Of a stretch of 64,000 nucleotides of DNA, positions 10,484 through 20,259 are shown piece by piece. The DNA lies in the NCBI GenBank assembly GCA_023653785.1, contig JAMKCH010079017.1, positions 1-64,000 on the forward strand, written 5' to 3'. The DNA is from Ophioderma brevispina. Lineage: Eukaryota > Echinodermata > Ophiuroidea > Amphilepidida > Ophiodermatidae. Positions within the stretch are counted from its first letter, which is position 1; each line of letters opens with the position of its first letter. The translations under genes were made by a program, and so were the position numbers. The notes beneath the pieces are model-generated. The model ran no database searches. It saw only the letters and a list, made by a program, of their open reading frames with translations, and was not told the DNA's origin.

Positions 10484-10602
10484 GTTGTAATATAGGTAAC
10501 ATAATAAATTGATGAAGTCTGTATAAACAATTCATGAGGAATAATATTTGTTTCTGAAATGAGAAAAGTACAAATTTAACTTTTCTTTTATATTATTCAT
10601 AG

Positions 10603-11949
10603 GAGGCAGAAGTACAAGAAAGAGCAAACCCTCCAAGATCGGAGTCCCGTCTTGAAGAAGAGCGACAAAACGCTAACGACGTCAAAGGTGAAAGTCCAAC
10701 AGAAAGAGCAGCAACTCCTGATGCATCTGATGATCTTTCAAACTTTGATGATGACAAAGAAACCGATGAGTATTACGCCCAGGCATCAGAAGAGTTGCTT
10801 GTTCAGCAAGAGCTGCAGAAGCTGAAGGATGAAGGGATTATTCCACAGTCGGATGAACCTGTATTTGACTATGACATTGCGGAGCGTGTTAAACAACTCA
10901 ATGAAGAGCTGGCCAATGAAGACGCTACACCAGAGAAAAAGAATCGCGTCGTAAATTTCAGTGATAAGTTGGTTGAGTTCTCTCCATCTCCTGATTTCAG
11001 CGGGGAAGATCAGGAGTCCGAGAAGTCTGAAACTGACAAGAGTGATCAAACGGATCCAAATGATTTGGAAGTTGAGAAATTAACTTTGAATGATGAGCAA
11101 GAAAGCCAGGAAGATCAGAAAAGACTGAGATTTCAAAGTGACAATGATTTTGGAGAGGGTGGAGATATTTCTGCATCAGAATCCCACAGCAAAAGTGTAT
11201 CAGATCTTCCGAATGCTAATGAGCTTGATAGACTAGGACCTGAAGGGGAAAGGCATTATGTCAACGGTGCTATTGGAAGCGAAAACAATGGCGACTTGCA
11301 AGCTGGTATCTCCCACAACACTCAAGGTGCGGGTGATGAAATAGATGGTGTCGAGTCTAACGAACAAAATAAACCTTCACCAAGAGTGGGAGATCAGGAG
11401 AAGCTGTTAATAGAAAAAAATGGAAAATTTGAACTAGTGAATGTAAAAGACTTGAGTGCTGAAGAACGTGTCATGATGGGATTAGCACCCCCAAATACAA
11501 AACAAGAAAACAGTAATAATTCGGCCGCTCCTTCTGCCACTACCCTGAAATTCCAGCCGTCCCCTCCTGTACAAAGAGAGCGACCCTCAACGGCAACATT
11601 GCACTCGGGTGTCCGTCGACAGCAACTCCCACCTCGCAGAATCCAGTCTGCAAAAACTCACCGTGAAGCAAGTAGCAGATACAGTCCTAGACAGTCCTCC
11701 TGGTTTGACTGGGAGGCTCGATCTAGTGGATATGGGATGTCGGCAGAGCAGAAATCGTCCATGCGAAGGATGTACAGAATGCAGCTACAGCAACAGAAAG
11801 AACAACAGGAGAGGGAGGAGGAAGAGAAGAAGCAAGCAAAGGAGGAGAGTGAAAAAGCATTTCAGTGGTGGCTGAATAAGAAACGAGAAGAGGATAAACA
11901 GAAACGGAAAGAAGAAAAGGAAAAGAAGAAGAAAGAACACGAAGAGCAG
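10603..11949 (+). CDS. CCDC181: CCDC181 homologue, long internal coding exon (phase 0 to phase 0)
   Basis: CCDC181 is a microtubule-binding coiled-coil protein of motile cilia and sperm flagella. This 449-codon exon follows a pyrimidine-tract acceptor (AG at 10601-10602) and ends at cag|gtaaga. It opens in frame with EAEVQERANPP, so no initiator lies within it. Landmarks shared with vertebrate CCDC181 are an acidic stretch, a leucine-rich helix (LLVQQELQKLKDEG), the block RVVNFSDKLVEF (about 10948-10983, human RKLKFKDQLVDL), the block LIEKNGKFELVNVKDL (about 11407-11454, human LVERDGKFELLNLQDI), a Ser/Arg-rich segment, then a basic-acidic coiled coil containing AFQWWLNKKREE. Human CCDC181 is about 509 residues, so the length is compatible. 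Assignment is by remembered family blocks. Confidence 0.88.
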
Positions 11950-13554
11950 GTAAGAGATGGATTGATAGTATTTCAGACCTATACACCCTTTAATGTGTTC
12001 TTCAAATTTTGTAGTACATGAATTATACATGCAAATTGGCAGTGCATGATTGCAGAGTGTTAAACAATCTGAAGTCTTGCATTGAAAAATCGTTACAGCT
12101 GTCCAATTGCATGGATCAGTTTACTCAAGAGTGTTTTGAACCAATCCCGTAATGCATTACAACATACCTAGGCTCTACTTTACTGAAAGAGATTTCACCT
12201 GCCAGGTGGCCCTAAAAAATTGAAAGCTCAGATTTTTGCATTGATGCGAAGCTTTCCGTCACAAATATTCCCATCTGAAAGGAATTAGCTGAATAAGGTA
12301 TATTGCTGTGAGTTTTTGTGGCAGTACATGGCATCACCTCATTGTGGTTCTATTTCCAAATCATAAGTACATTATGGGACTGTTTTAAAAACTCCTGGTT
12401 TTTCTCTATGCATGGAGGTGTGAACTCTTGTTTGATGTGGACTTGCTTGCATAGTGTTTTATCTTTGGATTGTTGCCAAGCATGTTTTAAGAAGGGCTTT
12501 TGAGTTTGAGATGGACGGTTTGAGGAGGGGAGGAGGAGGAGGTGATTGCAAGGAGTGTGAGGCGAATCCGGCCACCCCCGTTTTACAGGGACAAAACCAG
12601 ATTTAAAAACTTTGGATTTGCTGCTTACGAAGACGATCGGAACAAGCACCTTAAATTGAAAGAACTAATTAATAAAAATTGGAATTTGTTCTCACCATGG
12701 TTCAGTGTGACTTAGGCAAGTAAACCATTGGGATAGAACTCTAAGTCATCAGTCCCATGTACAGATCCATACCTGTACATAGCTTTTCAGTAAGTTTTGA
12801 TCACTTCTGGGGTAATCAACAATTTCCATGCTATTATGACTTTCTCTTATGGTGAGAAATGTGATGCTTTAAACCAGTGTGATAAATTTTATTCTTTTAC
12901 ACACTGTACAGATTTTGTCAGTGCAGGTGTGATAATACAGTGTTCTCAATTTTCTGATTGCTTTTCAAAGAAAAAATTAAAAATCTTGAGTGTGGTAACC
13001 TCATATTTCCCAGATGTAGAATTGTAAACTCATGAGAAATACAAGATCAATTCTAAGTGCTAGCTGAGAATATTTGTGACTAAAATCTCAGTCACAATCC
13101 CTCCGACTTCTGTGACAAAATATGCATGCATGTCTATATGCTGCATGTGCTGCATCTCTCCCTTTAGGTTTCTCATGGCTTGGCTGATTGGCGGGAGTGC
13201 TGGCATATATTTAAAGTGGTCCAAGAGATTCTGAATCCTAGTATATACCCTTAAACCCCAAAATAACATGCTATGCTAGCTAACATCATGGTATTTTGTG
13301 CTATTTGAGGGTCCAGTAGCACATCTTTCATATGCCTCCAGTTGTTACATTCAATGCCATTGGTACACATACATAATATTCAGTGGTGTAACCATTCATA
13401 ATTTGTCAATGCATATGATCACTAAAATACAATTTCAACACTTTAACCGGTCCTTGAACAGGATAACTACCAATATGTGTACATGTACATGATCTTTTAA
13501 CATATGTACATTGTAATTGCTTACTGCACAAACATGCACACACTCATCCATCAG
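11950..13554 (+). other. CCDC181: Intron of CCDC181 (1.6 kb)
   Basis: It begins GTAAGA and ends CATCAG. It contains a fragment of the cagaggg MITE family at 12128-12160 (gtgttttgaaccaatcccgt, as at 46997). A purine-rich GGA tract lies near 12520-12545. No other exon-like open stretch is convincing. Confidence 0.75.
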
Positions 13555-13656
13555 GAGATAGACCCAGAGAGTGTTTTCCAGGCTTGGGTCGAGAGAAAAA
13601 AACGACAGCTGATGAAGGAGGAACAAAAGAAAGAAAAGGCAAAATCTCCAGAACAG
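13555..13656 (+). CDS. CCDC181: CCDC181 homologue, 34-codon internal exon
   Basis: The exon starts after AG at 13553-13554, in frame with the previous exon, and ends at cag|gtgcta. It encodes EIDPESVFQAWVERKKRQ and then a Lys/Glu-rich helix ending KSPEQ. This matches the second F-x-x-W-L-x-x-K-K module of vertebrate CCDC181 (DPQQAFRLWLKKKHEEQ). It is exactly 102 bases and symmetric (phase 0-0), so its skipping would keep the frame. The donor is weaker than that of the previous exon. Confidence 0.85.
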
Positions 13657-13720
13657 GTGCTAGAATGTCAAGGGTCATTATTCATGTCATCACATTCGTA
13701 ATTTTTTGTGTCGTATTAAT

Positions 13721-14650
13721 CTAGCAGATTTCATGGGTTTCCATGCACCCCCCTTAAAACTAAATTCTTAAATGATTTTTAAAGAATTTTGATGTTACCA
13801 AAATAAGATCTTGTCCCACAGGGTCCGTTTGGCGGCCATCTTGAATTTAAAGAGATCAATTATAAAAAGTGGTTCGATTTAGTTGAACGATGTCTCAAAT
13901 GATTCATATCATAAGGAATCAGAAAATATGTAATTTGCCAATTTGTGATGTTTATTTACCAAGAAATGGGTGAAAATGTGATAAAGGTCATTGAATTTTT
14001 GATTGGTTGTTGTACAGGGGGCAAACTTTCAAAATGCATGGATCTTGGCAAATTGGTGTTAAGTTGTTGGTATAAGCATGAGCAATCCAGAAAAGTATAG
14101 TTTTCAATATCTAGGATGTTTAGTTAGGTGGTAAAATTCGGTGTAAAGTTACATCTTGTCAGATTTGCATTGTTTTGTATGGGAATTAGGGATGAGTTGT
14201 CTCTTTCCTAAAAAATATAGCACAACGGAAGATTCTAAGTCATGGAAACTGTACATTTCCAGATTGCTCATGCTCATACCAACAATTTGACACCAATGTT
14301 GTCAAGATTGAGTATTTTGAAAATTTGGCCCCCTGAACAATGACCAATTGATCAAAAGTTTAATGACCATTATCACATTTTCACCTATATCTCGGTTTCA
14401 ACTAAAAATCACAAATATGCCAAATTACATATTTTCTGATTCCTTTTGACGAGATGAATAATTAGAGATACCTTTCAATTAAATATAACCACTTTATATG
14501 ACTTATTTCTTTAGATCCAAGATGGCCACCAAATGGACCCTGTGGGACAATATTTTATTTTGGTAACATAAGGAGATGTCCTAGAGATTCTAAAAATCAT
14601 GTTAGAATTAAGTTTTAAGGGGGTGCATGGGAAACCATGAAACCTGCTAG
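13721..14650. mobile_element. 930-bp foldback element inside CCDC181 intron
   Basis: The left end ctagcagatttcatgg and the right end ccatgaaacctgctag are inverted repeats, and complementarity continues almost to the middle. Left-arm blocks acagggtccgtttgg, aatcagaaaatatgtaattt and agcatgagcaatcc all recur inverted in the right arm (about 14070-14560). The arms are about 400 bases each around a loop of about 130, and diverge by substitutions and small indels. No coding capacity and no clear target duplication were found. Confidence 0.85.
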
Positions 14651-14911
14651 ACTTATTGTCAGTTACATCTTATTGCATGCATCATTACCATCATACATGT
14701 TTCTGATGGTTATCATTTTAAGAGATGATTATAAAACTATTAATCTTAATATAACATTCTGATCAAATGAATCATTCTACCCATGAAAAAAATGACATGG
14801 CCCTTCAGATTTTATATATGAATTCTGGCAGAAACTGATATATTTTGGTGTAAGTCAGCTATACCCTTTATGCTTTTTTGAGGTGATGCATATGTAAGGC
14901 TGTTAGGATCC

Positions 14912-15165
14912 CCATTTTCAGCATCGTTGTCACCCAATGACCCCATATTTTGTAACATGTTACCACTGTCACCAAAAGACCCCATTTCAGGGAACATTTT
15001 TCACCCAAACACCTACTTTTTATAAATTTACAAAAATTTCACCCAAAGATGCCATTTTTGGGGAAAATGTAGCAAATTTGTCTCCTGAAAATCCCTATTT
15101 TGGGCATTTTGGCTCTCTCTCTCCAAAAAACTATTTTCTATGTGTCTTCTGGCACTGAATATCCC
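14912..15165 (+). repeat. Degenerate tandem repeat (tcacccaa-agaccccatttt unit)
   Basis: Units of roughly 40-45 bases repeat the pattern gtcacc-aa-gaccccat-tttggggaaca. At least five diverged units are visible. Open reading on either strand is a by-product of the repeat. Confidence 0.6.
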
Positions 15166-15230
15166 CTAGTTTGGAAGCACCAGCTTTACATCCATATTCA
15201 TTTCATATGTGAGTCTTCTCGCTAGAGCTC

Positions 15231-15238
15231 CTCCCCCC

Positions 15239-15269
<31 letters not shown>

Positions 15270-15291
15270 AAAAAAAAAACCCCCCCCCCCA
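15231..15291 (+). repeat. Homopolymer block poly-C / poly-A / poly-C
   Basis: A run of about 26 C is followed by about 20 A and about 10 C. Such abutting homopolymers are rare in natural DNA and typical of a doubtful join or a collapsed low-complexity region. Confidence 0.85.
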
Positions 15292-16139
15292 CCCTGGGGT
15301 CAGCACTAGCTAGGTGGGAACTATTCAGCTTTTGTTTATATTTCTTAATGCTTGCACCTTTAAACAAACTCATATCATGCTTGCTGCTCTCGCTGCATCC
15401 GTTGTATTGTATTGCACTGCACTTTTTTGTATCGGTTCACAAAGTGAAGTGGTATCCGCAAAGTATTTTGACTGACTTCATTCCCATTATGGTGCTATAG
15501 GCTAAAATATGGTTTGTTACGGTAACCAGAAAATAGTTTGTCCTGTACTCTTTGCGTTGCTGTAATGTACAATTACCGCTCACGTTTAAATGGTACCATA
15601 TGTCGGATTCAAATGAAATTTTGGAATTAAAGTCACGAAGGTGATGTACCTTCCTGCAAAATGGAGAAAAATTTTATAATTGGGTGGAGCATCCTTAATT
15701 ATGGACAGTATAATTTTTGTTGTAACAGGTATGGGTTTGCAAGTAATAATACTGAAAGCTTTCTAAAAATAATGAAAATTAGAAATAAAGGGTAAGATGT
15801 GCAGTTCATGTGCATGCATGTATATAAGGCTAGTGCATGTGTATGCAATGGGTGCCCGGCTTATGGCGAAGCCGAGACCCATTCAAATGTTTTTACCGCT
15901 GAGGACACATTATAATTCGGCATAAACACATGGACATCGCACCCTTTATTTCTGTTCCTATTCCCTAAGAAAAGAAAATAATCAACAAAAAAATTGCCAT
16001 TTCTTACTGAAACACAACAGTTGTTCACATCTTTACAGTGTGCGCCTTGTCTTGTCAGCGTAAATGTTAGCATGTGTGCCTATAGTGATGGTGGCAATAA
16101 GCGTCAAAAAGAATGTGTGATTTGCATCATGCTCTAGAT
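15292..16139. other. Intronic DNA with no recognised gene
   Basis: A small hairpin (cggcttatggcgaagccg) lies near 15857-15874. Otherwise there is nothing recognisable. Confidence 0.4.
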
Positions 16140-16147
16140 CATAATAG

Positions 16148-16441
16148 CAGGCCCGTAACCAGTGGGGAGTGAGGGCGAAGCGGATGCCCCCAAATTCCAA
16201 AAAGCTCCCCAAAACCCCTAAAAAGGCAAAAAAGGCCAGAAAATAGATTTTGCGAGCAGAGTGAGCTACATGTAAAAATGATTTTTTATACTTGTTTGTA
16301 AAAAAAAGTTAACATTTTGGTAAGAAGGTCCATTTTTGCCAAATTTGCACCTCCCCTTGGGGGGGGGAGCAAATTTGGGAGAAAATACCCCTTTTGAAAA
16401 AATTTCCCCCTCCCCTAAAAAAAATCCTGGTTACGGGCCTG
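16148..16441. mobile_element. hAT-like MITE (caggcccgtaaccag family), copy 1
   Basis: The ends caggcccgtaaccag and ctggttacgggcctg are perfect 15-bp inverted repeats. The flanks cataatag (16140-16147) and cgaaatag (16442-16449) agree at 6 of 8 positions, consistent with an aged 8-bp duplication. The interior has C-rich and G-rich runs and no coding capacity. A sister copy lies at 50961-51197. Confidence 0.85.
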
Positions 16442-16584
16442 CGAAATAGTGACCCATTATTGCAGAGTAATGGGCATTGGGCAATAAACTAACCAATCAA
16501 AGAGCACGCTTGGGCAGTAGATGTTTTAGTTAGACTCTTCTATCTGTATAGATACCTGCTGCAACCCACTATCTGAAATTTCAC

Positions 16585-17096
16585 ATTTTTTTGTACCATT
16601 GAAATAATTCTCAGCTTACCGTGTTGTTCCTAATAAATGCCCCTGCTCTAATAAACGCCCCCCTACGATTTTTGGATAAAACAATTCAAGAAAATGAGTT
16701 AAGCTTACCTAAATCACACGATTTAATGGCCGGGACTGTCGTAATCCGTATCATAATAGCTGTTGTGCACAGTTGCAATAGTTTAATTAGTATGGAACTT
16801 TGACCTTGAGAGGTGCGAAAACAGCATCCCCTGCTCGTTCGTTTGTATTATTGGTAATCAGCGAAAGTAAGCGTGTGTAAGGTGATTTTTGAGGGATTTT
16901 TAACTTTCCATTTTTGACTGTAATAAACGCCCTCCCTTTTGAAAAATGCACTGCCCCTGGGGTGTTTATTAGGAACAATACGGTACAATCTTTTAAAATG
17001 AGTAAATTTTCGAAGCTTCAAATAAGTGCAAAAATAAGAGTTTTCAACATTTTAGGGACACCTGATATATGAAATCTCTCATTCCACCTGTAAAGT
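16585..17096 (+). mobile_element. Fragment of the TTAA-ended MITE family, interrupted by another MITE
   Basis: The sequence ttttgtaccattgaaataattctcagct resumes after the inserted element and ends with a gggacacctgatatatgaaa block and a cacctgtaaag end. It matches the right part of the element at 45721-46078. The left end is missing. The right part recurs at about 20270-20350 within the duplicated segment. Confidence 0.65.
16617..16985. mobile_element. MITE with TA-flanked 27-bp inverted repeats, nested in an older MITE
   Basis: The left end taccgtgttgttcctaataa pairs with the right end, whose reverse complement is taccgtattgttcctaataa. About 24 of 27 terminal positions match. Uninterrupted relatives of the host element read cagcttaatc at this place, so TA was the target and was duplicated. 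TA duplications are typical of Tc1/mariner-type transposition. There is no coding capacity. Confidence 0.85.
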
Positions 17097-17669
17097 GACA
17101 TTCAATGTTGTCATATTGTTAGCATTATATTGAAAAAGTACAAAAAAATTCATTGAAAAATACATCTCAGTTTTTGTCAGTGTAGGTAAATGTGAACATA
17201 TGACACCATTTAAATATTTAAAATATCCACAGAAATTATATATACACTTTTTCACTGAGAGCTGATACGAAATTGTCCACTTAAATTTGTCATGTATGAA
17301 AATAAATAGACGTGTTAAATGCATCAAAACATATTGCATCCTTGACAGATATTCTAGTCTTTTTGCATTTTATGTGGAATGATGTCATTCGTTGAACGAA
17401 GCTGTTAATGTATTGCTTGTAGGCGTATAAGATGCTGGATTTTTCTCTTCTGTAAAGTGTAATACTTCAACATGTTACAATGTTTCCCCTTTGTTTTTCT
17501 TGCCATGTATGAATATTTGCAGTATGCATAATATCATTGAATGTACACATTTTGCGTCTCTGACTGTGACCTTTGTAAGGTCTGTAATTCAGAAATTCTT
17601 TGGCCAGAAAGTACTCAACATTGCAAAATATGAAACGGTGAATTTTCATAAATAAAAGAAATGTTAACT

Positions 17670-18202
17670 TTAAAGAGACACTGGCACATTTGAAAAATAG
17701 TGCGCCCTCAAGATTTTTCAAAATCGATATTTTTGCATGGTTGTAAAGCTTTTATAAAAGCCCTCACCCGAAATGATTAAGACCAAATCAGCTTCCTTAT
17801 GGGTAAACAGAATGATTTTGTAATTTAGCGTCGCCGGCAACGCGAAATTCAGCAGACGACGAAAATGGCGTTTAACACAAGAACACGCACGCCGTATGCA
17901 TGTTCCCAAAGCTATGCACACTGTTTGATCGGTCTATAACCTTTGTGGTTTTAATATCAGTGAGTACGAGTCAAAATATTCGTGTAATATACACATTTGT
18001 TGATTAAAGTTATGGAAAACTTAAATGTTAGCCTACAAATTACCTGGATGTCTTTATCCCCATATCATTGTCCCTATCTGTTTTGGGGTATGTTATTTTT
18101 ATGTGTAAAATATATCTCTGTTCTTCCAATGGCCTAGACTATCATTTGAGAGCAAATTGAAGAAATTTCATGTTTTGTGAAAATGTGCCAGTCCCACTTT
18201 AA
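17670..18202. mobile_element. MITE with TTAAAG...ACTGGCACATTT termini, copy 1
   Basis: The left end ttaaagagacactggcacat pairs with the right end, whose reverse complement is ttaaagtgggactggcacat. Terminal ttaa again suggests a piggyBac- or Kolobok-type origin. Length is 533 bp with no coding capacity. The second copy is at 20926-21462. Confidence 0.7.
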
Positions 18203-18409
18203 GGAATGAGGTTTTGAGGCATGGCCAATTATATAAAAGGCCAAGTTTTTTTTTAAAATTTATTTTGCTACCAAAACATACAGGCAGTGTAAAAGGTTTG
18301 ACAACCTTCTTCCAAAATGCAAAATAATTTATTATCCCCCGGCTTGAAAAGCAAAAGTGGGATTTTACGATAGCGTGCATATCCATATGTATGGTCCAGT
18401 TTGGTTAGG

Positions 18410-18560
18410 TTTTGGTTAGGTTTTCGTTTTTCAGGTCGTCTTCGAAAAGTTGAAGTCCAATTGAAACCAAACGTGGGTTTAAGCTGCAATAGGGGTTCCT
18501 TCATATGTGGATGATGTCAAAGGTCATGGACCAAGGTCAAAGAGTCCAAAATTCAAAGAG
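18410..18560 (+). repeat. Diverged copy of the aggtcaaaggtca dispersed repeat
   Basis: A gaaaagttgaagtccaattg block followed by ggatgatgtcaaaggtcatg and ccaaggtcaaagag matches the layout of the repeats at 49276-49715 and 55910-57000. It recurs at about 21715-21830 in the duplicated segment. Confidence 0.55.
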
Positions 18561-18960
18561 TGAAATGCAAGGTTCAAGAGTATTATTCACTATTGATATG
18601 GAGTAAGTAAAATTGCTGTTCATGGCAAAAGATTTTTTTAATAGATCCCAGGCGGTGGCGGCCAAGCCTCGTTCATTATAGCAACCACTAAAATGTCAAA
18701 TAATTACAGCAATACTGAGTGCAACCACAAACCAATTTTGGTGGCTTTTATGTGTGTCGGTCATGGGTGTTCCATGACATTCTTGATGACGTCTCGTACG
18801 ACGTCAAAGGTCAAATACCTTTCAAAAAAACAAACCTTAATAACAGCCTTGTGCCACAAGTGATCTGATTTTATATAATAATAACAGATTTTCATGATTT
18901 GTATTGGTTCAAGAATTGGTATGTGGCCCGTTTCACAAGGAGGCCGGCCACTTTTTGTCA

Positions 18961-19718
18961 AACTCTGGGTTATTTTGCACAGTGAGTCTTAAAAGTCATG
19001 TTTCAACGACACCAATCCGTTTTCATTTTGCTCAGGCTCAGGTTTTCATAAATACCCTCTGGCTAGCTTAATTGTTCACCCCTCTCAATAAAATTCAAGT
19101 TTACTTGTTTAATTTTGGTAAATTTTTGTGTGAAAAATGAATTCAAAATTACATTGAATAATGTAACTTGACTTGTCCATATAATGACAATGGACATTGG
19201 GCACAGAAAGTATGCCCAGGCTTCCTCTAGACAACTTTGAATAAATTTTGGTTGATATTTCACGATTATGGCAAATTCAAGGTGTATTTTGGTGACCAAA
19301 GGGGAATTGAACTACTAAGAGTTTACTTCACACTGGAAAATAATCATGTAAGGCTCTGATAATTCAATGGTTCAAAGCTCTTGGTATAGGTAATAGGGAC
19401 AAATAATGCCAGCTGGCCAGGATAAATAGCTAGTTGATATCAATGTTTGTAAAAATTGGATGTGACATATACAAGTGAACGGACAACTAATGTTGTTGAA
19501 TAAAAGTGTTTTCAACCAAAGACATGCTTGAAGATTTAACATTTATGGTTCCTACAACACAGTAGAATATTGTCAAAACACTTTTCAAATTGGGAATCAG
19601 CAGTATATCTGGCTAGTTTTAGGGTGGATGTGGCATGTCGTTCCTTGTGAACGGACAATTGCAATATTATGAGTAGTTGTTTAATCTGCAGAATTATGTT
19701 TTTATTCAGTCCAACTGA

Positions 19719-19749
<31 letters not shown>

Positions 19750-20259
19750 TAAATGTTTTTTCTGGCCTCTTTTTCTTCAATTATTTTCATCAGCCCATGC
19801 TTACTGAGGCAGCTAAAAGACCGTGTTTTTAGAAAATTTAAAAATGGAAATGGTTCTGAATACTCAAGGCACCTTAATGACATTATAAAATATAACCCAA
19901 CCAATGTCGGAAAAAGCCAATCAAACAAATTAGTTGCTGAGTTAGATAGGCATTTATTTATCCAAAAACGCCTTTTTGATGGATGTGCAAATGGGTGTGA
20001 ACGACACATTTTTAGTGGTCTGGCATTTAGCAAATAGGACACATACTCTTGTGCTTTTTTAGGACACCAAATAGCTCTAACAAAACAACTAAAATGTGGG
20101 TACACTATGATATTTATCTTTGAGTAATAAGAAATTTTTTGGATGTGACGGATGTTATGGGTGACAAAGTAACGTACAAATTAAAATTATTTGCCCAGCC
20201 CATACATATCGTATGATCCTAATGTGTAGGGTAACCATTATAAAGCTCTTTCCAATTGT
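18961..20259. other. Unique DNA between the two duplicated segments, with a poly-T run and an orphan open frame
   Basis: A 26-base T run at 19719-19744 could be the reversed poly-A tail of a minus-strand retro-insertion. Directly after it, both strands are open: 19753-20037 plus (ends RLFDGCANGCERHIFSGLAF) and 19749-20105 minus. Neither is recognised. The rest is AT-rich with no feature. Confidence 0.35.
19753..20037 (+). pseudogene. Orphan open frame of unknown origin next to poly-T
   Basis: The 94-residue frame reads as normal-complexity protein in its second half (SQSNKLVAELDRHLFIQ). I do not recognise it. The minus strand is open over the same bases, and the abutting poly-T would fit a minus-strand retrocopy tail, so the coding strand is undecided. 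It could be a fragment of a transposon protein or chance. Confidence 0.2.

Larger units (their letters stand above)
9035..10602 (+). other. Upstream region of CCDC181: probable promoter, leader or first intron
   Basis: It holds the X-box at 9425-9438, a 56-bp GC-rich foldback near 10428-10483 and a short direct repeat (aacgtcaccaatgcc) near 10077-10110. It ends in a pyrimidine-rich tract and AG at 10601-10602, a good splice acceptor. The N-terminal coding exon must lie here or further upstream, but no ATG-starting stretch resembling the family N-terminus could be recognised. Confidence 0.5.
17000..18960. repeat. Duplicated segment, copy 1 (partner 20260-22200)
   Basis: Collinear similarity to 20260-22200 runs from aataagtgcaaaaataagag to caagaattggtatgt. 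The copies differ mostly by one- or two-base insertions and deletions rather than substitutions. The segment contains the 17670-18202 MITE and an AGGTCA-type repeat. Neither copy is coding. Confidence 0.85.

Noticed and set aside
10795..10797. TTG at 10795 as the start codon of the long frame
   Set aside because: The frame is open back to a good splice acceptor at 10602 and the upstream codons are acidic and family-like; eukaryotic TTG starts are rare.
11609..12030. Other frames open across the CCDC181 coiled-coil region on both strands
   Set aside because: They are shadows of the Lys/Glu-rich coding sequence; only the frame with splice sites and family blocks is real.
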